The notes: a model not told the origin generated them from the sequence alone. DNA of 23,409 bases from Rubrobacter sp. (GCA_016781635.1 JADDPY010000533.1:1-23409), one strand, 5' to 3'; positions 1 through 8,042 are shown, counted from the first letter of the stretch. Translations and numbers: made by a program.

Positions 1-504
1 GCTCACCCCCTCCCGCTCGACGTGGTTCGTCCCCATCGCCGCCACGTCCAGGAGAAGGTCCACGAGGTGGTCGGAGAGCAAGTTGACCTCGTCGACGTAA
101 AGGATGCCCCGGTGGGCCGCCGCGAGGATGCCGGGCTCGAACGCCTTCTTCCCCTCCAGAAGCGCCTTCTCGAGATCCAGCGTCCCCGCCAGCCTGTCTG
201 TACTCGCCCCCACCGGCAGCTCCACGAGCCTGACCGGCCGCTCCTCGGCTGGCGCGCCTTCGAGATGAGGTCCCGCCGGGCACTCAGGGTTAGGCGCCTC
301 CGGGTCGCAGGAGTACGGGCATTCGGCGACGACCCGGATCGGGGGCAGGAGCTTGGCGAGCGCCCGGACCGCCGTGGACTTGGCAGTCCCCTTCTCTCCG
401 CGAACGAGGACACCGCCTACCTCGGGCGAGACGGCGTTTATCAACAGCCCGAGCTTCAGGTCTTCCTGGCCGACGATGGCGGAGAAGGGGTAAGGCGCCG
501 TCAT
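1..504 (-). CDS. ChlI/BchI-type AAA+ chelatase subunit (partial, C-terminus outside window)
   Basis: This is the first 168 codons of an AAA+ ATPase of the magnesium/cobalt chelatase I-subunit family. The predicted N-terminus runs [20 protein letters not shown], with a Walker A loop (GEKGTAKST, residues 36-44) and a Walker B strand (GILYVDEVN, about residues 142-150). Between them is a Cys-containing insert (CPYSC...PEC) that I recall from actinobacterial ChlI-like proteins. In this family the subunit hydrolyses ATP to drive metal insertion by the large subunit, here CobN, in the cytoplasm. The ATG at 504 overlaps the stop of the upstream small membrane gene (ATGA), so translation is probably coupled. 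Its place in a riboswitch-led cobN operon suggests cobalt rather than magnesium chelation. CobS is less likely because the sequence matches the ChlI pattern. The remainder lies left of position 1. Confidence 0.9.
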   Translation of the reverse strand, partial: MTAPYPFSAIVGQEDLKLGLLINAVSPEVGGVLVRGEKGTAKSTAVRALAKLLPPIRVVAECPYSCDPEAPNPECPAGPHLEGAPAEERPVRLVELPVGASTDRLAGTLDLEKALLEGKKAFEPGILAAAHRGILYVDEVNLLSDHLVDLLLDVAAMGTNHVEREGVS

Positions 505-707
505 CTGCTGCTCCTCCTTCTCTCCCAGAAAACTCGCAACAGCACTGCGCCGATCATCACGGACGGGACGAACAATATGACCCAGAGAATACCGCCCCCG
601 ATACCGTCGATAGCTTCTCTCGCTATGTTGGCCAGAACGAGCAACGAGACGGACAAGCAAAGAGCCGCGAGAGGATGCTCGCGTATACGAAACTCCACGC
701 CTCTCAA
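501..707 (-). CDS. Small two-helix membrane protein in cob operon
   Basis: This 68-residue predicted inner-membrane protein has two hydrophobic helices (about residues 12-30 and 38-60) and basic ends (RIREH at the start, WERRRSSR at the end). I do not recognise the family. The start is TTG at 707, with a purine-rich GGGGGA about six bases upstream; no ATG lies near the N-terminus. Its TGA overlaps the ATG of the chelatase ATPase, which argues that it is translated. It is one of two tiny membrane proteins between cobN and the chelatase gene. By position it could help cobalt uptake or tether the chelatase to the membrane, but no motif shows this. Confidence 0.6.
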   Translation of the reverse strand: MRGVEFRIREHPLAALCLSVSLLVLANIAREAIDGIGGGILWVILFVPSVMIGAVLLRVFWERRRSSR

Positions 708-799
708 GCCTGGTCCCCCAATATTTCCTCAGCTTCCGATCGCTTGCCCATACGGATAGCCATCAGGCGTACGCATACACCGAAGAGTTGGCTCGCCAT
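704..799 (-). CDS. Possible 31-codon ORF linking two small membrane genes
   Basis: This ORF starts with ATG at 799 inside a TGATG stop/start overlap with the preceding gene and ends in a TGA that overlaps the TTG start of the next. It encodes a mildly amphipathic 31-residue peptide beginning [19 protein letters not shown]. Support is positional only: without it there would be a 91-base gap in an otherwise tightly coupled operon. I see no motif, and it has no ribosome binding site of its own. It could equally be a non-coding spacer. Confidence 0.25.
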   Translation of the reverse strand: MASQLFGVCVRLMAIRMGKRSEAEEILGDQA

Positions 800-990
800 C
801 AATGGAGCCGATCCCCGTCGAGAAACGCTTTGAGCAGCAGGATAAGCAGCAGGGTTGCCAGCCCGTACGTGAACACCGACGTACCGAAGGTGTCCGACAA
901 GAACACGGCGGCGCTCAGCAAGACGATCGCGCTGCACAGTTCGAGGAGGCGTACCGGCCTCTCCAAGAGCCATCTGCCGAACGTCCTCAT
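799..990 (-). CDS. Small two-helix membrane protein immediately after cobN
   Basis: This 63-residue predicted membrane protein begins MRTFGRWLLERPVRLLELC. It has two hydrophobic helices (about residues 16-33 and 38-55) joined by a short polar turn and ends in a charged LDGDRLH tail. The ATG at 990 overlaps the cobN stop (ATGA), and a GGAGG lies seven bases upstream of it, inside the end of cobN, so the start is well supported. I do not recognise the family. It resembles the protein encoded at 501-707 in size and layout but not in residues. Its association with cobN and the cobalt transporter genes makes a role in cobalt handling plausible but unproven. Confidence 0.65.
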   Translation of the reverse strand: MRTFGRWLLERPVRLLELCSAIVLLSAAVFLSDTFGTSVFTYGLATLLLILLLKAFLDGDRLH

Positions 991-3900
991 GCTCGATCCT
1001 CCAACATCCCCTCGGCCTCCAGGTAGACCTGCTTGAGACCTTCGAGGTCCTCGGGCTCCGGCTCCGCCCACATGCCGCGGTCGGCGGCCTCGAGGAGACG
1101 CTCGCTTATGGCGCGCAACGCCCAGGGGTTGGACTGCTGCATGAACTCGCGGACGGTCTCGTCGAGGACGTACTTTCTGGTGACGTCCCCGTACATCCAG
1201 TCTTCGACGACGTTCGCGGTGGCGTCGTAGCCGAAGAGGTAGTCGACGGTGGCGGAGAGCTCGAAGGCGCCCTTGTAGCCGTGCTTCTGCATGGCGCCGA
1301 TCCACTTCGGGTTCGCCACCCGGCTGCGAAAGACGCGGCGGGCCTCCTCGGAGAGGTCGCGGGTCTTTACGCGGGACGGATCGGCGGAGTCGCCTATGTA
1401 GGCTTTGGGGTCGCGGCCGGTGAGGGCGCGGACGGCGGCGATCATTCCGCCGTGGTACTGGAAGTAGTCGTCGGAGTCGAAGAGGTCGTGCTCGCGGTTG
1501 TCTATGTTCTTGACGGCGATCTCGGTGCGCCGGAGGTTCGAATGCAACGCCTCCCGCGCCTCCACCCCGTCGAGGCCCTTCCCGTAGGCGTAGCCGCCCC
1601 AGACGGCGTAGACCTCCGCGAGGTCCTCGTCGTCGCGCCAGTTGCGCGCGTCCATCAGCGGCAAGAGGCCCGCCCCGTAGGCACCGGGCTTGGAGCCGAA
1701 GATGCGGGTCGTGGAGCGGCGCTCGTCGGCGCCTTCGGCCTTCTCCCCGCGGGCGTGCTTTCTGACAAAGTTCATCTCGTCGGGCTCGTCGAGGGCGGCG
1801 ACGGTGCGCACGGCCTCGTCCATGAGGGAGATCAGGTTCGGGAAAGCATCCCTGAAGAAGCCGCTTATCCTTACCGTAACGTCGATCCTGGGCCGCCCGA
1901 GCTCCTCGAGAGGGATGACTTCGAGCCCCGTCACCCTCCGCGACTCCTCGTTCCAGGTCGGCCGTACGCCCATGAGCGCGAGGATCTCCGCGATATCGTC
2001 CCCCTGGGTGCGCATCGCCGCCGTCCCCCACACCACTATCCCGACCGTCTCCGGATGCCGGCCCTCTTCTTCCATGTGGCGCCGGAGCAAGTCGTCCGCG
2101 AGCCCCTGCCCCACCTCCCACGAGAGGGCACTGGGCAACGCCTTCGGGTCGACGGAGTAGAAATTCCGCCCCGTGGGGAGCACGTTCACGAGCCCCCGCG
2201 TCGGAGAACCGGACGGACCGGCGGGCACATACCCGCCCGAAAGCCCCGAAAGCAAGTTCTTCATCTCATCCGGCGTCCGCGCGAGACGCGGAACTACCTC
2301 GCCGGCGGCGAACCGCAGCGAACGCACGACGCCCTCGTCGGCGACGCCCAGAACCTCCTCGCAGACGGCATCGGCCTCCCCAACGTCCCAGCCGCGCTCC
2401 TCCAGCGCGAGAAGCAGAGCCTGCGACGCCTCCTCCAACCGGTCGAGAAGATCGGAGGCTGTAGCCACGATCCCGGGGAAGCGGGCGGAGAGCGCCGCGG
2501 GGGCTTCGGCGCGGGTCCCCCCGTTCTCGGCGAGGGAGCGCTCGTCGAGGCCGTAGGCGGCTCCGACGGCCCTTCTCAGGCCCGGGGTCTCGCCCGCCCC
2601 GAGGCGCAGGATCGACGCGACGAGGTGGCGTAGAGGCTCGCCCTCGGGGGTCTGGCCGAGGACGTGCAGGCCGCCCCTGATGGGGAGATCTTTTATCTCG
2701 CAGAGGTATCCGTCGACGTGGACCAGGAAGTCGCCGAACTCCTCGGGCTGCTCCTCGACGCCGAGGTCGCGGTGGAGTTCGGCGTCGCGCAGGACCTCCC
2801 AGATTCTGACGCGTATCGCCGGCAGCTTCGATGGGTCGAGCGTCTCGACCTGGTAGTACTCGTCGAGGAGCTGCTCGAGCTTCGCAAGGTCGTCGTAGGT
2901 ATCGGCCCGGGTCATCGGCGGGATGAGATGATCGACCACCGTCGCGTGCGCCCGGCGCTTGGCCTGCGTCCCCTCGCCGGGATCGTTGACGACGAACGGA
3001 TAAAAGAGCGGAACGTCTCGCAGGGCCGCATCCGGGGCGCACGAGTCCGAGAGGCCCAGGGACTTGCCCGGGAGCCACTCCAGGGTCCCGTGCTTTCCGA
3101 GGTGTACGACGGCGTCCGCCCCGAACTCTTCTATGACCCACCAGTAGGCGGCGAGGTAGTGGTGGGTCGGCGGCAGGTCGGGGTCGTGGTAGATCGCGAT
3201 CGGGTTCTCCCCGAACCCGCGAGGCGCCTGTATCCCCACGAACACGTCCCCGAACCTCAAGCCCGCGACGACGAACTCGTCCCCGTCCACGTAAAGCTCG
3301 CCCGGCGGCGGCCCCCAGTGCTCCTCGACCTCGGCCCGCAATCCCTGGGGCAGCCGCGCGAACCACTCCGCATAGCGCCGCGTGTCCAGGCGCCCGACGG
3401 AGCCCCGCAGTTGCTCCTCGGTGAGAAACTCGAGGTCGTGCCCACCTGCGGCGATAAGCGAGTGTATGAGTTCGTCCCCATCATCGGGGACGCCGTCCAC
3501 GCCGTAGCCCGCCTCCCGCATCGCGGTGAGGAGCCCTATGGCGCTCGCGGGGGTGTCGAGCCCGACGGCGTTCCCGACGCGGGAGTGCTTGGTCGGATAG
3601 TTGGAGAGAAGAATGGCGACCTTTTTCTCCCCGTTCGGGGTCTTGCCGAGGTGCGCGAACCGGGTGGCGAGACCGGCGAGGCGTGCGACACGGCCGGGAT
3701 CGGTCCTGTAGAACGTCAGCGGGGCACCGACCGGCGAGCCCTCGCCGAGGCGCTCCTTGAAGGAGAACGGGACGCCGATGATGCGGCCGTCGAACTCGGG
3801 GATGGCGACCTGCCAGGCGGTATCGAGCGGCGAGAGACCCGCGTCCGAAGCTAGCCACGCCTCGCGGGAAGAAGTCGTGCAAATGCCCTGCACCACCGGC

Positions 3901-4718
3901 ACCCCTAAAGATTCGAGCGCGGGTACCTCCCACTCCAACCAGCCTTCCGGCGAGCCCGCTTTCACGGCGTCGGAGGCGTTGGATCCCCCGCCCGCGAGCA
4001 CGGTCGTTACGAGGCAGTCGATCTTCCCCTTCAGCATCTCCAGCGCCGGCACCCCACCGTCCGCCGCGGCCCGGAGCGAATAACAGTACACGGGCAACGC
4101 GTTCGCCCCCGCCTCGTCCAGCGCTCCCACGAGGTCGTCCACGAACGCCGTGTTACCGCTCATCCAATGGGCACGATAGAAGACGATGCCGATCGTCGGA
4201 CGCCCCCCGTCGTGGGTCGACACAAGGTCCTCCACGGAGGCGCCGTCGGGCAGCCCGGAATGGTAGATGCCCACGTCCGGCAAGGCCTTCGAGGGCTCGA
4301 AACCGTAGCCCTCCACGAGGAGCGTGTCGGCGACGAAGCGAAGCAGGTTCTCCGTGTTCCCTACACCCCCGTGCCTCAGGTACTCGAACGCCTCGGCGAC
4401 CGTCCCCGAGGGGGCGGTCGAGAGCGCGGTGAGCTCCGCGTCCGGCTCCGCCTCCCCGCCGAACGCGAGCAGGGGAATACCCAGACCGTCGCAGCGGCGC
4501 CGAAGTTCCTCGACCCCCTCGGGCCAGGCACGCTTGCCGCCGAGGAGGCGCAGGACCACGGCGCGCGTCCGGGGCAGCGCTTCATCCAGAAAAGCGCACG
4601 AATCGGCGAAGTTTACGGGGTTGGCGCACCGGACCTCGGGGAAGCCTTCGGGCAGAGCCTCGGAAGCTTTCGCCGCGGCCAGGATCTCGGTGTCCGCCGT
4701 TGTCAGAAAGAGCAGCAA
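987..4718 (-). CDS. cobN: Cobaltochelatase large subunit CobN
   Basis: CobN is the large subunit of the ATP-dependent chelatase that inserts cobalt into hydrogenobyrinic acid a,c-diamide in the cytoplasm, working with an AAA+ partner. The product is about 1243 residues, in the normal CobN range. It carries the family hallmark GADAVVHLGKHGTLEWLPGK (about residues 533-552), HWMSGNTAFVDDLV near residues 180-195 and a C-terminal FQYHGGMIAAVRALTG. I place the start at TTG 4718, not at the furthest upstream start, because a GGAGAAAGG lies seven bases before it and CobN proteins usually open directly with a strand ending in LTTADT. The gene follows the 133-aa gene by four bases and overlaps the next gene (ATGA). 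The partner is the ChlI-like ATPase at 1-504; no cobS or cobT is visible in the window. Confidence 0.97.
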   Translation of the reverse strand: MLLFLTTADTEILAAAKASEALPEGFPEVRCANPVNFADSCAFLDEALPRTRAVVLRLLGGKRAWPEGVEELRRRCDGLGIPLLAFGGEAEPDAELTALSTAPSGTVAEAFEYLRHGGVGNTENLLRFVADTLLVEGYGFEPSKALPDVGIYHSGLPDGASVEDLVSTHDGGRPTIGIVFYRAHWMSGNTAFVDDLVGALDEAGANALPVYCYSLRAAADGGVPALEMLKGKIDCLVTTVLAGGGSNASDAVKAGSPEGWLEWEVPALESLGVPVVQGICTTSSREAWLASDAGLSPLDTAWQVAIPEFDGRIIGVPFSFKERLGEGSPVGAPLTFYRTDPGRVARLAGLATRFAHLGKTPNGEKKVAILLSNYPTKHSRVGNAVGLDTPASAIGLLTAMREAGYGVDGVPDDGDELIHSLIAAGGHDLEFLTEEQLRGSVGRLDTRRYAEWFARLPQGLRAEVEEHWGPPPGELYVDGDEFVVAGLRFGDVFVGIQAPRGFGENPIAIYHDPDLPPTHHYLAAYWWVIEEFGADAVVHLGKHGTLEWLPGKSLGLSDSCAPDAALRDVPLFYPFVVNDPGEGTQAKRRAHATVVDHLIPPMTRADTYDDLAKLEQLLDEYYQVETLDPSKLPAIRVRIWEVLRDAELHRDLGVEEQPEEFGDFLVHVDGYLCEIKDLPIRGGLHVLGQTPEGEPLRHLVASILRLGAGETPGLRRAVGAAYGLDERSLAENGGTRAEAPAALSARFPGIVATASDLLDRLEEASQALLLALEERGWDVGEADAVCEEVLGVADEGVVRSLRFAAGEVVPRLARTPDEMKNLLSGLSGGYVPAGPSGSPTRGLVNVLPTGRNFYSVDPKALPSALSWEVGQGLADDLLRRHMEEEGRHPETVGIVVWGTAAMRTQGDDIAEILALMGVRPTWNEESRRVTGLEVIPLEELGRPRIDVTVRISGFFRDAFPNLISLMDEAVRTVAALDEPDEMNFVRKHARGEKAEGADERRSTTRIFGSKPGAYGAGLLPLMDARNWRDDEDLAEVYAVWGGYAYGKGLDGVEAREALHSNLRRTEIAVKNIDNREHDLFDSDDYFQYHGGMIAAVRALTGRDPKAYIGDSADPSRVKTRDLSEEARRVFRSRVANPKWIGAMQKHGYKGAFELSATVDYLFGYDATANVVEDWMYGDVTRKYVLDETVREFMQQSNPWALRAISERLLEAADRGMWAEPEPEDLEGLKQVYLEAEGMLEDRA

Positions 4719-4722
4719 AACT

Positions 4723-5124
4723 TTACCTTTCTCCGTTCTCGTGCCCCGAAAGCCCGGGACCACGGCGCCATTCGACGATGGCCTCTCCCACACCATCCCA
4801 GGGGAGACCGAAAACCACGAGCAAGCCCGCGAGCCCTGCCGCGTAGAGCCTGCCGGTCAGGGCAAACATCGTCAGGGCTGCGCCCGAGAATGCACATACG
4901 TATACCGCCAGTGTTGTTTGACCCCCGCCACGCTCGGGGTCACGCATCCTGGCATCCTTCTCGTCGAGTCTCTCCTGAGCCGCGATGATGCGTAGGTCGC
5001 CGGGGTTCTTCTTCAGCCACGCATCCGCCGAGGCATTCGCGGCCTCCGCGTCCCGCACGGTCCTGGCGCCGAGCATCCGGTCGATCAATGCGTCGCGCTC
5101 CTCGTCCTTGCCGGCCACCCTCAC
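4723..5124 (-). CDS. Unknown membrane protein between cobQ and cobN
   Basis: This 133-residue protein has a charged, helical N-terminal part (about residues 1-70, with DEERDALIDRMLGARTV and LRIIAAQERLDEKDARM) followed by two hydrophobic helices (about 72-90 and 93-110) and a polar tail. A soluble cytoplasmic helix domain anchored by a C-terminal membrane hairpin is likely. The start is GTG at 5124, whose GTGA overlaps the stop of cobQ, and the next gene begins four bases after its own stop. I do not recognise the family. It sits inside the B12-controlled operon between two well-known enzymes, so it probably acts in cobalt or corrinoid handling, for example as a membrane tether or chaperone. 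That is inference from context only. Confidence 0.75.
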   Translation of the reverse strand: MRVAGKDEERDALIDRMLGARTVRDAEAANASADAWLKKNPGDLRIIAAQERLDEKDARMRDPERGGGQTTLAVYVCAFSGAALTMFALTGRLYAAGLAGLLVVFGLPWDGVGEAIVEWRRGPGLSGHENGER

Positions 5125-6674
5125 GCCCTCAGCTCCCGGCCCACCAGGGCCTCCAGTGCCCCGGCTCCCCCCGGCGGGACGAGCGGCAGCCCGACCGGTG
5201 CCCCGTCCTCCACGAGGCGGAGCAACGCATCGCGGTCCACGTTCTCGGCGACGAGGTCCCCGAGCCGGTCCATTTGCGCCTCTCTCGCGACGGCGAACGG
5301 CTCATCTCCGGAGGACCAGTCGAGGCCGCGCACCTCCGCGACGCGGTGCAGGAAAGCCCGGCGAAAGGCGTCCGACTCGAAGACGCCGTGCCAGGAGGTA
5401 CCGAAGGTCTCACCAGCCACGCAACCTTCGTCCGCGCCGTCCGTCCGCAAGAAAGGCTCGCCCCCCGACCGGGCCACGCGGCCGTGGCGGATCTCGTACC
5501 CGGCGACGGGCGCCTCCCCGAAGAGGATCGCCTGGCCACCGGGACGCCCGAGGACCTTCTCCTCCCCGAAGACCGTCTCGACCGGCAGGAGGCCGAGGCC
5601 GGGGACCTCGCCCTTCCGGCTCTCGACGCCGTCCGCTATACGCCCGCCCATCATCTGATAGCCGCCGCAGATGCCGAGGGTCGGTAGCCCCCGCTCCGAC
5701 CTCTCCAGGATCGCCCGGTCCAGGCCGGAGGCGCGGAGCGCCGCGAGGTCGTCGACCGTCGCCTTGGTACCGGGGAGTACGGCGAGGTCGGCTTCGAGCA
5801 CCTCCTCGGGGGACTCCGTGAACCGCACCGCCACACCCGGCTCGTGGGAGAGGGGGTCGAGGTCGGTGAAGTTGCTGATCCTGCCGAGGCGCACCACCGC
5901 AATGCGCAGGACGTCTCTGCCCAGGGGAGGCTTGACGGAGCGCGGGACGTCCAGGGCGAGGGAGTCCTCCCCGTCCAGGAGGCTCAGGCCCCTCGCGTGC
6001 GGCAACGTCCCGAAGAAAGGTCGTCCGGTCATCCCGCCCATCTGCCGGAGACCCGGCTCCAGGACCGCGGGGTCCCCCCGGAACTTGTTCACGAGAAATC
6101 CTCCTATAAGCGCCTGGTCCTCCGGCGAGAGGAGCGCGAGCGTCCCGTAGAGGGAGGCGAAGAGCCCGCCCCGGTCGATGTCCCCCACTACGACGACCGG
6201 TAGGTTCGCGGCGCGGGCGAGGCCCATGTTCGCGATGTCGTTCGCCCTCAGGTTGATCTCCGCCGGGCTCCCCGCCCCCTCGCAGACGACCACGTCGAAC
6301 CGCCGCCTGAGGTCTGCGAGGGAGTCTAGAACTAGGGGCAGCAGCTCCTCCTTCATCGCCCCGTAGCTTCTAGCGGTGGCCGTGGCGTAGGGCTTGCCCA
6401 ACACGATCACCTGCGTCTCGCGCTCGGCCGAGGGCTTCAGGAGGACCGGGTTCATAGCGGCCTCCGGCTCGATCCGGGCCGCGGCGGCCTGGGCGGCCTG
6501 GGCCCGTCCGATCTCCGCCCCCTCCCCGGTAACGTAGCTGTTCAAGGCCATGTTCTGGGCCTTGAACGGGGCAACCTTCACCCCCTCCCGCACGAGCCAG
6601 CGGCATATTCCGGCTACGACGACGCTCTTGCCGGCGTCCGAGTGCGTGCCGGCGACGAGCAGCGCCCCCCTCAC
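5121..6674 (-). CDS. cobQ: Cobyric acid synthase CobQ
   Basis: CobQ amidates the b, d, e and g carboxylates of adenosyl-cobyrinic acid a,c-diamide, using glutamine and ATP. The 517-residue product matches the family length. The N-terminal dethiobiotin-synthetase-like domain has the nucleotide loop GTHSDAGKS (residues 9-17) and FKAQNMALNSYVT; the latter is characteristic of CobQ. The C-terminal amidotransferase domain has the nucleophile in LGICGGYQMMGG (Cys near residue 336) and the conserved His in GTSWHGVFE (near 429). The chosen start is GTG at 6674, where GAGGTGG lies just upstream and the protein opens as MRGALLVAGTHSDAG. Upstream ATG and GTG codons in frame would add 59 residues that overlap cbtA. 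The gene lies 16 bases after cbtA and overlaps the next gene by GTGA. Confidence 0.97.
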   Translation of the reverse strand: MRGALLVAGTHSDAGKSVVVAGICRWLVREGVKVAPFKAQNMALNSYVTGEGAEIGRAQAAQAAAARIEPEAAMNPVLLKPSAERETQVIVLGKPYATATARSYGAMKEELLPLVLDSLADLRRRFDVVVCEGAGSPAEINLRANDIANMGLARAANLPVVVVGDIDRGGLFASLYGTLALLSPEDQALIGGFLVNKFRGDPAVLEPGLRQMGGMTGRPFFGTLPHARGLSLLDGEDSLALDVPRSVKPPLGRDVLRIAVVRLGRISNFTDLDPLSHEPGVAVRFTESPEEVLEADLAVLPGTKATVDDLAALRASGLDRAILERSERGLPTLGICGGYQMMGGRIADGVESRKGEVPGLGLLPVETVFGEEKVLGRPGGQAILFGEAPVAGYEIRHGRVARSGGEPFLRTDGADEGCVAGETFGTSWHGVFESDAFRRAFLHRVAEVRGLDWSSGDEPFAVAREAQMDRLGDLVAENVDRDALLRLVEDGAPVGLPLVPPGGAGALEALVGRELRA

Positions 6675-6690
6675 GAGCCCACCTCGAGTC

Positions 6691-7389
6691 TCAAAAGGCC
6701 CGTTTGCGGTTCGCCCGCTCGCAGAGGATGCCGAAGACAGCCCCAAGCCCCGCCCAGAAGACTGCCTGGGTTCCGAGCGAAGAAAGCCGGAACCCCCATA
6801 ACATGCCGGAAGGGAAGCCCCCCGGATCCGGGGCGGAAGGTAGCAGCGCAAAGAGCACCGTCACCGCCGTCAACACTCCGAGTCCGACGGCCGTCTGGCG
6901 CGCCGGAGCGCCGAACCCGCGCCCCCTGAGCCACCGGGCCGCAACCCAGGCCGCGAGGATCACCAGCACGCTGAGGGCAACCAGCGCGAAGTAGGAAACG
7001 GTCCGTTCCCCGATCGTCGCCGGGTCACCCACCGTCGGGGGGTTCGCCGGATACTTCGCGAAAGGGATGAGGAACACCCCCGTGAAGAGGGCTCCAGCGA
7101 GCGAGAGACTCCTGTACCAATCTCTCTCCGAAGCGAGTCGCCCACGGAAGTACGCATAGACAAGACCAAAGATACCCCCGACCGTCACCCCGAAGAGCCC
7201 GGTAGCGAGGAAGAGCCCCGCTTTCTGAGTAGCCCTGCCGAAAACTTCTTCTCCCCCGCCACCGGCCGCCTCCTCCAGCCGGATCGCACCGTCCACGTAG
7301 GGCTCGCCAACGAAGAAGGCGAAGAGGCCAGCGAGCAGGCCCGCGAGCAGGCCCGCGGCCATGCCACGGCGCAGGTACACCGATATCAT
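6691..7389 (-). CDS. cbtA: CbtA-family cobalt transporter subunit
   Basis: This 232-residue integral membrane protein has about five hydrophobic helices: residues 9-27 (GMAAGLLAGLLAGLFAFFVG), about 58-80, 95-112, 132-150, and two near the C-terminus. This size and the N-terminal GEPYVDGAI stretch match CbtA, a predicted cobalt transporter subunit found under B12 riboswitches and paired with CbtB. It acts in the cytoplasmic membrane. The ATG at 7389 lies ten bases after the cbtB stop and has a poor ribosome binding site, so it is probably translated by coupling to cbtB. The family assignment rests on the CbtB neighbour and the riboswitch as much as on sequence. Confidence 0.9.
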   Translation of the reverse strand: MISVYLRRGMAAGLLAGLLAGLFAFFVGEPYVDGAIRLEEAAGGGGEEVFGRATQKAGLFLATGLFGVTVGGIFGLVYAYFRGRLASERDWYRSLSLAGALFTGVFLIPFAKYPANPPTVGDPATIGERTVSYFALVALSVLVILAAWVAARWLRGRGFGAPARQTAVGLGVLTAVTVLFALLPSAPDPGGFPSGMLWGFRLSSLGTQAVFWAGLGAVFGILCERANRKRAF

Positions 7390-7399
7390 GAGGCGCTAT

Positions 7400-7609
7400 C
7401 TAGTGGCAGGGAACGGAGAGCAGGTGCCGCCCGTCGTGGGCGAGCTCGTGCACGTAATCGGTGGCCATCGCCGCCTGCCCGAGCAGGGGGACGAGGAGCT
7501 CTCCACTGGCCGATAGAAGCAGAAAAAGCGCCGCCAGGAAAAGCGCCGCCGTCAACCAACTCCACAGGGGTACATCCCGCAGGCAGATTCTTTCGAGCCT
7601 TTTCTCCAC
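7400..7609 (-). CDS. cbtB: CbtB-family cobalt transporter subunit
   Basis: This 69-residue protein has one membrane helix (about residues 17-36, LTAALFLAALFLLLSA). Its C-terminal motif HELAHDGRHLLSVPCH is the His-rich CbtB signature and a likely metal-binding site. CbtB is a small partner of CbtA in predicted cobalt uptake. The start is GTG at 7609, four bases after AAGGAGG (7614-7620). It is the first gene after the cobalamin riboswitch, and its ribosome binding site sits inside a candidate switching hairpin, so its translation is probably shut down when B12 is abundant. Confidence 0.93.
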   Translation of the reverse strand: MEKRLERICLRDVPLWSWLTAALFLAALFLLLSASGELLVPLLGQAAMATDYVHELAHDGRHLLSVPCH

Positions 7610-7611
7610 GT

Positions 7612-7638
7612 TGCCTCCTTGAGGGGTCCGCGCCCCAT
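7612..7638 (-). promoter_or_regulatory. Shine-Dalgarno region of cbtB with two mutually exclusive hairpins
   Basis: Read on the minus strand, the leader between riboswitch and cbtB contains GGGGCGCGGACCCCTC followed directly by AAGGAGG. Four Gs (7633-7636) can pair with CCCC (7623-7626). Alternatively CCTC (7621-7624) can pair with GAGG of the Shine-Dalgarno (7614-7617) across a three-base loop. The two helices share bases 7623-7624 and cannot coexist. The first leaves the ribosome site free and the second hides it, as expected of a translational riboswitch expression platform. The helices are short, so this is a proposal. Confidence 0.5.
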
Positions 7639-7649
7639 CCGGGTTTACG

Positions 7650-7817
7650 GGCGAAGGATCAGTCTCCTGACTCCCGGATCTATGCTCCCCCGGCCTTCCT
7701 GTCTCTCAGGGCCTCCCGGCCCAGACAGTGGCTCGACTTCTCGGGTTCGCTCCCCGGTTACAGTGGCGGGACCGCGCCGGACTCTCACCGGCTTCCTGGA
7801 TCACCTTCACCCTATCT
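7650..7817 (-). ncRNA. Cobalamin riboswitch
   Basis: On the minus strand the leader carries the conserved cobalamin aptamer elements in order: CGGTGAGAGT (7781-7790), a following CGCGGTCCCGCCACTGTAA segment (through 7758), the B12-box-like AGCCACTGTCTGGG around 7726-7732, and a closing GGAGTCAGGAGACTGATCC near 7655-7673. It lies between a good promoter and cbtB, the first gene of a cobalt uptake and B12 synthesis operon, which is the classic context. Adenosylcobalamin binding should lower expression of everything from cbtB to the chelatase ATPase. The exact 5' edge is set by the predicted transcription start near 7817. Confidence 0.95.
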
Positions 7818-7823
7818 CGTGCC

Positions 7824-7852
7824 AGCATACTGGCCGAACCCTTCCCCGTCAA
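7824..7852 (-). promoter_or_regulatory. Promoter of the riboswitch/cob operon
   Basis: On the minus strand TTGACG (7847-7852) and TATGCT (7824-7829) are separated by exactly 17 bases, a near-consensus housekeeping promoter. The expected start is near 7817, just before the first conserved aptamer bases. This is the strongest promoter-like pair I found in the window. Confidence 0.8.
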
Positions 7853-7981
7853 CGTCCCCAAAAGCCCGGTTTCTCGATCCGGAGCACCGGCATGGGAAGC
7901 AGACCTGCCACGAGAGCCGCCAACGTTGTGGCCGCCCGGAGAAGTTGCGTTGCCGCGAGTTCGGTAGCGGATTAGACAACT

Positions 7982-8042
7982 TAAAAAAGACGAGGAGCGG
8001 GGCAGATCGTGTTTACTGCTCACGATTTGCCCCGCTCCTCGT
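7982..8042 (-). terminator. Very long rho-independent terminator after the 8069-8299 gene
   Basis: Two 22-base arms (7990-8011 and 8021-8042) are complementary except for one G-U pair and enclose a nine-base loop (8012-8020). Read on the minus strand, the stem is followed by CTTTTTTAA (7982-7989), giving the U-tract of an intrinsic terminator for the gene at 8069-8299. It also insulates the cob operon promoter downstream. A 22-bp stem is about twice the usual terminator stem length. Confidence 0.9.

Noticed and set aside
1525..1545. GGTTCGAAT stretch resembling a tRNA T-arm
   Set aside because: It lies inside the cobN coding sequence, and no acceptor stem or anticodon arm can be drawn around it.
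1281..3854. Long plus-strand open frames (450 and 396 codons) opposite cobN
   Set aside because: They lie wholly antisense to a clear CobN gene, have high Arg/Pro/Val shadow composition and show no recognisable motif or ribosome site.
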